From Schistocephalus solidus (taxonomy: Eukaryota > Platyhelminthes > Cestoda > Diphyllobothriidea > Diphyllobothriidae), in contig WEDG01001066.1 in NCBI GenBank assembly GCA_017591395.1, positions 1-64,000 of the forward strand: a stretch of DNA of 64,000 bases. Reading direction: 5' to 3'. This document shows, in pieces, positions 58,301 to 64,000 of the stretch; position 1 is the first letter of the stretch; each line of letters begins with the position of its first letter. Under the pieces are notes generated by a model that had not been told where the DNA came from, did not search any database, and saw nothing but the letters and a program-made list of their open reading frames with translations. The translations under genes and the position numbers were made by a program.

Positions 58301-61300
58301 TTAAAGGAAGCCACGGATGAGCCCACTACGGCAAATGAGGAATCTGAAAAACACCGGGAAATTCAGATAGAAGTGGAGACAGAAGAACATGGGTATGTTT
58401 TAGCAAAGTAATTTTTCTCTTTCCTGGAATTCTTTGTAAGTGGAACCCACGCATGGATAACATTTTTACCGTCATTTCGATGAGGTTCATCTTGTTGCTC
58501 ACCTAAATTTGTCACAGGGATGATGGCGTACACATGATTTAGAGTATAAAGTAAGTGGGGTTTCGTTGAATATATGACACACTCTCTCTCTCTCCCTCCA
58601 GAACCTGCGCCTCGGTTCATGAACAATTAACGAAAACTGGAGATGGGAGGGGGTACATGTGGCTAGTACGACCAGAGCCGCCTTCAGGCGTGCAGGCACA
58701 TCTGACTTGAATCCCACGGATTAGGTGTGCCAAAGATGCCACACTAAGAAGCAGCCATTGCAGCCTGAATCTCAGTCAGGCATCCCATCACTCCACACAA
58801 ACACACACTGAGCTGACGGCGCAGTCTGCCTTATTCCGTCAGTTGGTAATTTTTTAAACCATGGCTTTCAGTGCAACGTGATAGCTCCAAGCGCGTCAGA
58901 TGGTTTGAAGTGAGGAAAAAGGACTGTGACCACGACATCATTCTCTATTCCTAGTTCCAGGCCGATGCCACTGTCCAAACTGGTCAGGTGGCTAATGCGG
59001 GGAAGTTTCGTAGTGAATGTCATTGCTAATGACCTCGTCTGTGCGTTCCGCATCCTCGATCTGGCCCCCAAATCACGAGCATTGGGGTTCACAAAAAGAG
59101 GTGAGCAGAATCTAGCTCATATGTGTGAGTGCCAGAGGTCACGTTAAGAAAAAGCCACATCAGTCTTGCTCTCAGACCACCATTCAGCCACTCTATACAA
59201 ATACACACTGGAATGATCACGAGGTCTGAGTGCGATTGCCAGTTGGCAACCTCCTAAGCCTCGGGTGCTTATTGCACTGAGATCGTCTCAGGTCCTGCCT
59301 ACACAAGCAGCAGAGGAGCCACATGAATAAGCAGCCAAAAACACTTCCCATTTACGTGAGAGGTATTGTTTGCGCTGGACAGGATGATGGGCGTGTTCGT
59401 GTGTGATGTAGGTGCTGGTGAGGCGAATAATAGTGAGGTGGTACGGCTGGTGATGTTCTACCTCCGGTTTTCATGGAGGCGCATGGGACCTAGCAGGCCC
59501 ATGCGGTGACTGAATAAGCATTACAGTGTAGAGAGTTAATGTGCATGCATGATGTTCATGTACGGTGGCGACGAGGGTAGGATAGGTTAGGGGCTGTAGA
59601 GTTGGTTGCGTTGGTAAGGCTAATAGTTGTAGTGGTGCCAGTGAATTATGAGTTTTTAATGCTGGATTTGATGGATTTTTAGGGTATGCGTTGTGTATTT
59701 GGCGTGTCGCTCTAATAGTGAGCTCCGCTTTCGTGGTTACGCATGTGACCGAATAGGCATATGCAATTTGTGCATGTGAGGTTGCAATAGGGGAAGGTGG
59801 GTCGGGTGCGGTGAGCGTATGTCGGGGCTCAGGGCACTGGTGCACCGGCCACAGTGCGATGGATTCACAAGTGGTCCGTCGGGCCGATGCGTAATTGGAT
59901 GTGAAATCGCAAGAGGACATTTTTGGATCAGGTTTTCATTGCTGGTGGTGGGTTCGGTGGTCATGAACGTTACTAGAAGCGAAGAGGCTAGGTTCAGGGA
60001 GACAAGGTCATTGGAACAAGAGTTTTATTAGCCTGACAATTTTGGATTCTCACTCGAATCCTATACCCTTATCTGACTCTGCCTCTGATGAAAAGTTTCT
60101 TTTAAATTAATGTGGAAGTAAATATCCTCAAATAATAATGGCGATATGAAGTATGGCCCATAGACAATTGCGTACTGTTTGACCAGGTTGCGAAATCTTT
60201 TAATGAGAATTTGATATAATTGCTTCCTACAAGAAGGAGACGTGATCACTGGAGCAAGAGCTTTATAAGCCTGACGTTTCAGATTCTCTCTCGATCCCAT
60301 CTTCAGAGACGGTTGCACAAAAGGTTGATATCGTGCATAAGCAGCGCCGTATTTATAGGGCGTGGTTGTCGAGCAACCACACACCTACCATATTTGGCAG
60401 TCCTTGCGATCCTCGCTTGGTGTCCTGAACGTAGCAAATGATGGGATGCCTGAAGTGGGCACAGTGGTGGCGGATTCGTTGAAGTGGTGGTTTTGGCGGA
60501 CTCATCGTTGTGACCAACGCAAAGCTTAAAAGCTAAGGTACACGGTGCCTTAAGTCAAGTGAACACTTATCAACTCAAATCATGGGACGAATTTTTTAAA
60601 GTTGCCATTTGCCAGGACGTAGTTGATTTTCAAATTTACATTCAAACAATAGGCACCTTTACGTTTACTTGAAATAATGTTGGACATTGGAATCTTTACA
60701 CGCTGTGTTATTTAAAAATATCAGACTAGCTTTTTCTCTTATCTTGCCTTAAATGTAGTTTGTTTACAATAGCAAACTCTGACTTATTCAAAAAGCATGT
60801 AAAATTACTTCTATATGCATGCGTTGAATTGGAATACACATTTCCGACGCAAAATGAAGACAAGTATAAAAATATAGTAAGCACAGCAGTACGTGTCATA
60901 CAATCTTGACTGAATTGATGAACGCTTGGCAATCGCTTAAGGAACTCACTCGTCCTGTTCTGCCTTGAGGCCATTTTAGTGTCCCTTGTCTTAGCCGACA
61001 ATCTTAATCTGCCTATTCTACTACCAGTGGCTTTGCGGCTGCTGGTGGGGCTCGAGAAATGAGCTTCACGACAGAATTGGACGAGTAAGTTCCATTAGCG
61101 ATCGATGAAGCCTTAATCAACGAATGCAATCAATATTCCCGATCCAAACCGGTGAGACAGCGAGCATGTGACTCAATGCTTTGAGCGTTGGACTTCTGAT
61201 CAACGGGTCAGGGGTTCGATCTTCGGGTAATTAACTACCTGGACTTGGGTATGACTGGTTGACGATTTCTAATACGCCAGAAATGGGCATTCCAGTCTCT

Positions 61301-62932
61301 TGTATTTGCCGGTTATATTAATCAACCTGGTCTTAAAATAGCTGGTAAGCAGATGCTCCTTCTAATTCATAATTATTGGCTTTTTTATCTTGTCATTTCT
61401 TAGGAACGAGGAAGTCTTGGAAAGACGTGTAAACTCGGTAATTTGCCTCAAAACTTGCAATTTATTTTCCTGGACTTCCATGCTCGTTATAAAGAAACAT
61501 GCACGTTTTTTTGGGAATATAATTAATTTCGTCTGGCTAATTAACTAAATTTATACATTTTTACAGTTAGCATAAATTACAAAAAATGTCATATTTTGCC
61601 TCTTGCATTCATACAACTGAAGTACAAATGTCATCTTCTGTGATTCATGCTCAGATTAACGTTGGCTTAACATTTTTTCTAACCTTTATACGTTTAAGAA
61701 GGACAATATTTCCGCGTGCACTGTGTAAATCCAGTGTTAAATTCCATAACCCCAACATTTAGTATAGAAGCAGTCTTTGACTGTACTACTGACTTAACCA
61801 CCTAATTTGAATTTTGTAATAGGCAGTTCAAATTATTTATCGGACAATCGACTGGCAAAAGGGGTGAGGAAGGGAAATTGACACAGGAGACTCCATCCCC
61901 ATATTCCTCACTATAAAAAATGTCACGAAATTAAATCAGTCATGGCGCTCTAAGAGCCATCGCTTTGAAGGTTAAAACATGAGGATTCAACTCAGAATTC
62001 TTAGTCAGTCTGAGAAAGGTTTTGGTGTAGTGGCCAACTAGTAGGCCTAGAGTCCGGCTCACTGGCCCTTTCTTTTTGTGGCCTCCACGGGGCTCACACG
62101 TTAGATCAGAGCCACTCAAACCCTTTATATGAAGTCCTTATATATTTGGTGAAGGAGATCGTACATGGCACGCGCAGACGAATGGGTAACCTCTGGCAGC
62201 AATTGCACCCACTTCCTGCATAAATTGAGTCAATGGTGCGGTCGAAGGACTGATGTCTTAGAGAGGGAAGAGAGACTCATGTCGACTCTCGGCACATATT
62301 CTTTACGTTAGATGACCTTACGTACTCTACTCTATCGTGATCACTAAGAGCACTTTCAACTGACGGACTATCTCCGTCCTCTTCTAAGATTTAAGATTCC
62401 TAGTGCAATGGCTCTATGTCCTTCCAATTCAGTGTAGATACTAGCCACTCTTGGCTCTTGTACGAAAAGCGGGCCTAGTATGCTCGGACGAGGCGGGTGT
62501 GACACGCGTACACATCATCTTTAGCACTGTCAGCCTCTGCGCCCGATTTTGCTTAGTGTCTTTTTGACACTGCCATGACACAAAGTCCGGTTGGATGAGG
62601 TGGAAAGAGTGTAATAAATGCATCGCAAGTATTTTATCCCTATATGCTTATTCACGAAAAATCAAGTCATTAAAATAAACGCCAGGAGGTAAATGGAGGT
62701 AATTTCAGTAGATGCACAGCACCACCCTTCCTAATATAAAGGCAACTTCGTCGCATTCGATTGCGAACGTTAAATAATTCGGATGGAAATGCTGATGAGG
62801 ATGTTTATTTGTTTTGTGCCTAAAGGGACCACTCAAGGCACATGGCGCTAAAAGCCCCTCGAAGGAAGATGCAGCCATCATAATTCAAGTGGCTTACAGA
62901 GACCATTTGCAGAGAAACTCAGAGACACTTTT
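44257..62932 (+). CDS. SPA17: Sperm-protein-17-like RIIa/IQ-motif protein (8 visible exons, 3' partial)
   Basis: Exons: 44257-44410, 44454-44527, 47065-47246, 57691-57724, 58256-58392, 61028-61084, 61404-61437 and 62826-62932 (779 nt, 259 codons plus 2 nt, open throughout). Each junction is GT..AG and phase-matched (phases 1,0,2,0,2,2,0). Exon 1 encodes MSAPFSNTRLRVPPGFQNIL, AREVLRLQP, DYFDLLL: the RIIa-type dimerisation/docking domain typical of Sp17 and CABYR, which binds A-kinase anchoring proteins. Exon 2 has FEDRYYNSRSF, matching the Sp17 VEDRFYN block. Exon 3 has two calmodulin-binding IQ motifs (VTIIQSTYRRHLQ, ATVIQAAYRSYV), exon 8 a third (IIIQVAYRDHLQ). Exons 4-7 are acidic linkers. 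A sperm or ciliary role is inferred from the family. Exons 1-3 are firm; 4-7 rest on phase and splice signals; extra exons may exist in the 10.4-kb intron. Confidence 0.8.
44411..44453 (+). other. 43-nt mini-intron 1 of SPA17-like gene
   Basis: GTATAT donor, CAAACAG acceptor, in-frame TAA inside (44437-44439). Splicing AGAG to AGACGGG gives KRRETGEMDVAK in one frame. Confidence 0.85.
44528..47064 (+). other. Intron 2 of SPA17-like gene (2537 nt)
   Basis: GTAAGA donor after SFM, TTTCAG acceptor before MSSKKP, phase 0. It contains an unassigned plus ORF at 45070-45351 (blocks VLAREFQAKMYKATRQFLKR and KLSVDVDEQSMGSYARLNS) that follows an acceptor-like GAGCAG; it does not fit phase 0 on both sides, so I left it out of the transcript. 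It also contains a (GTA)n tract. Confidence 0.65.
46180..46394 (+). repeat. (GTA)n microsatellite
   Basis: About 200 bp of imperfect GTA repeats with scattered GTC, ATT and GAA variants. The apparent long polyvaline ORF across it is an artefact of the repeat. Confidence 0.95.
49768..49802 (+). repeat. (AATGT)n short tandem repeat
   Basis: About six imperfect pentamer units, the length and type expected of a retroelement tail, though no body was recognised upstream. Confidence 0.8.
51560..51805 (-). repeat. Diverged tRNA-derived SINE
   Basis: Reverse complement reads 'ttgctcaatggtagaacctt' (A-box region), then 'acctggttctaatctcagg' (B-box region), then 'gccatttcggt' and 'ggttctag' in the same order and spacing as the SINE units at 18627-19535. 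The A box is well kept; the B box is mutated (GGTTCTAATCT). Confidence 0.75.
52620..53350 (+). pseudogene. Possible N-terminal part of a Penelope-like ORF
   Basis: Frames contain LFLNELTAEQPPVIRDGAS (about 52860-52920), reminiscent of the NLS..LT..E..VL..G..FN block of Penelope-like proteins, and LDELRAVQTNKGIVII (about 53076-53130), reminiscent of the LR.L..D..I.I..ADKG block that follows it. Several stops are present and the RT core is not visible. The order and spacing are right, but the similarity is weak. Confidence 0.35.
55138..55225 (+). repeat. tRNA-like SINE head, diverged
   Basis: 'gtcgctcaggtggttggagcg' resembles an A box (TCGCTCAGGTGG) and 'tgggcttgaatagc', about 50 bp on, a decayed B box. 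It is a different lineage from the 303-bp SINE. Confidence 0.4.
57725..58255 (+). other. Intron 4 of SPA17-like gene (531 nt)
   Basis: GTATGA donor after the 34-nt exon 4, TTTGACAG acceptor, phase 0. No repeat recognised. Confidence 0.6.
58583..59970 (-). mobile_element. Family Z LINE, 5'-truncated 3' end
   Basis: Contains only the finger tail and 3' UTR of family Z. Direct matches to the first copy include 'gcatgtgaccgaataggc' (59737, compare 1478), 'aggcactggtgcaccgg..gtgcgatggat' (59829, compare 1571) and the 3' UTR 'agccattgcagcc..ccactccacacaaac' (58753, compare 553). The coding part is too decayed to read as protein. It ends near 59970 where similarity to the first copy's 1700 region stops. 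Confidence 0.8.
59985..60540 (-). mobile_element. Penelope-like terminal repeats (pLTR) with hammerhead-like motifs
   Basis: Two related segments 238 bp apart begin 'ggtcattggaacaagag' (60006) and 'gatcactggagcaagag' (60244). Each continues into a hairpin sequence (60032-60065 and 60271-60306). In the better copy the minus strand reads CTGAAGA (60306-60300), a hairpin, GAAAC (60280-60276), then GTC (60275-60273), the order of hammerhead ribozyme core elements known from Penelope-like terminal repeats. A TATAAAT box (60357-60351) lies upstream on the same strand. A related tail flanks the Penelope fragment at 13448-14145. Confidence 0.55.
60351..60357 (-). promoter_or_regulatory. TATA box (TATAAAT) in Penelope-like terminal repeat
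   Basis: The minus strand reads CCCTATAAATACGG, a good TATA consensus about 45 nt upstream of the hammerhead-like core, consistent with an internal promoter of the element. Activity is not shown. Confidence 0.4.
61085..61403 (+). other. Intron 6 of SPA17-like gene (319 nt)
   Basis: GTAAGT donor, TTTCTTAG acceptor, phase 2. About two thirds of it is a SINE copy in the sense orientation. Confidence 0.7.
61133..61345 (+). repeat. Diverged tRNA-derived SINE inside intron 6
   Basis: Same order as the 18627 unit: 'ttcccgatccaaacc', 'gtgactcaatg' (A box), 'aggggttcgatctt' (B box), 'ttgggtatgactgg', 'gccagaaatgggcattccagtctc', 'ttgccggtta'. Sense to the gene. Confidence 0.85.
61438..62825 (+). other. 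Intron 7 of SPA17-like gene (1388 nt)
   Basis: GTAATT donor, CCTAAAG acceptor, phase 0. No element recognised. Confidence 0.6.
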
Positions 62933-64000
62933 GTGAGTATCATCGACTCTTTTAATAGTTTTGATCTGTTTGCTTTGCATAATTATTAGTTTTCAGTGAA
63001 TTTTTTCATAAAATTTTGAGAAAACATCTGAAATGCGTTTCTGATTAGAGAGGATTGCCTAAGTTGGGTTGCAAGAACGCTTATTTTGCAGCTTAATCCC
63101 AGGAAATGTTAATTAAAATGTTGATTGAACAAGCATGCTCATCAAAATTCGGAAATGCATTTTCGGTTTTGAAAAATAACTTAAATGTTATTTTACTATT
63201 TATTAGACACGCCAGGCTGTGGGCTTATTAATGCACAACGTTTAGCTGTTTGCAAAAATCGCACAATGTAAAACATCACTGTTAAACATTATGCAATTTT
63301 TCTATTAATTTCAGATGCAATTATACATTTGAACAACTTGTACAGAATAAGCTAACAAGAATGTTGTTTCTTATACTCAGATTGTTGCTAGTCGCACTTT
63401 TCAAATGAGTAAACTCAAACTAGGGATGCATTTGGATTTAAAACAGTTTTGAAGAATGAGATCTCAGAAAACTTTTTAATCGTATCGTATCTGTATGTTT
63501 ATTAATGTTTCTCATAAATTGTACGACACAGTCCACATCAATCGAGGATTTTTCTGAATAATATAGGATAATTTCATAATGGCATGAGAAATTTATGATT
63601 TTCCCTACATTGCGAATATGCAAGTGCAACGACAGATCAGGCTAAATATTACTTCGGAAATGGAAAAACATTTGGAAAACCTGAATGTACCCCTCATTCA
63701 AGTGTTATCTTTGAAAAAGATGTGATTTCCTACGAACTCAATACAGGAAAGAATATTCTTGCTAATATTTTCAGAAAAAATACTCAAATTTATTAAGGCA
63801 TCAAAGAGAAAATTTAAAAAAATGTATGCTTTTTAAGAAGCTCATATTGCTGGGCGTGATTTATGTAGACGAATGGACAAACGTGCATTCAAAAGCCGGC
63901 ATTCTTGCATGTGTGTTTTATTGGGGGATTATGCTGCACGATAATTAATTTTGCATCCCCAATTAAGAAGGCCTTCATAATCGAATATGCATTCCAGAAT
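62933..64000 (+). other. Intron 8 of SPA17-like gene (continues past window)
   Basis: Begins with a strong GTGAGT donor after exon 8 (phase 2). AT-rich, with no exon or repeat recognised before the right edge. Confidence 0.55.

Larger units (their letters stand above)
58393..61027 (+). other. Intron 5 of SPA17-like gene (2635 nt)
   Basis: GTATGT donor, CTACCAG acceptor, phase 2. It is largely filled by the minus-strand family-Z 3' end (58583-59970) and the Penelope-type terminal repeats (about 59985-60540). Both elements run antisense to the gene. Confidence 0.6.

Noticed and set aside
60061..60384. 107-codon minus ORF as a host gene
   Set aside because: It coincides with the Penelope-type terminal repeat; its Met follows the TATA box and its sequence is explained by the hairpin region.
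1..64000. CRISPR array, operon or prophage
   Set aside because: No short regularly spaced direct repeats with unique spacers; genes are spliced and eukaryotic.

Overview
The window looks like part of a flatworm nuclear genome, most likely a cestode. This is an inference. The sequence is intron-bearing and AT-rich. Two conserved animal genes combine 43-50 nt mini-introns with multi-kilobase introns, and most of the rest is non-LTR retrotransposons, Penelope-like pieces and tRNA-derived SINEs of the kind common in platyhelminths. There is no bacterial-type gene packing, operon or CRISPR array. The species was not determined.

Two host genes were assembled by matching splice sites and codon phase. 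(1) TACO1 (YebC family, mitochondrial translational activator) lies on the minus strand at 9289-13161. Its four exons give a complete 289-residue protein, with introns of 45, 50 and 2908 nt. (2) A sperm-protein-17-like gene (RIIa dimerisation domain followed by IQ motifs) lies on the plus strand from 44257 and runs off the right edge. Eight exons are visible (259 codons so far), including two 34-nt micro-exons and a 10.4-kb intron.

Layout. 394-about 4840: minus-strand RTE/CFDP2-like LINE (family Z) whose ORF ends in a C2H2 zinc-finger array; its 5' leader probably reaches about 5440. About 5440-9200: no recognisable gene, one doubtful SINE relic. 9198-13161: TACO1. 13448-14145: Penelope-like fragment with endonuclease and linker in opposite orientations between inverted repeats. 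15965-43475: a retrotransposon block of two CR1/Jockey-like LINE families, A and B. It holds a shattered minus-strand LINE-A (18305-28450) carrying a SINE composite, other LINE-A pieces and a LINE-B; near-complete but broken plus-strand LINE-A (29245-34595) and LINE-B (35348-40250); and several fragments. 44257-64000: the SPA17-like gene, whose introns hold a (GTA)n tract, SINE relics, a decayed Penelope N-terminal part, a second family-Z 3' end and a tandem Penelope terminal repeat with hammerhead-like hairpins and a TATA box.

The two host genes have unrelated jobs (mitochondrial translation; sperm/cilium anchoring) and show no sign of shared regulation. Every transposon ORF seen carries at least one stop, frameshift or truncation, so no autonomous element is present. 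All similarity and identity statements were made by eye, without alignment software.
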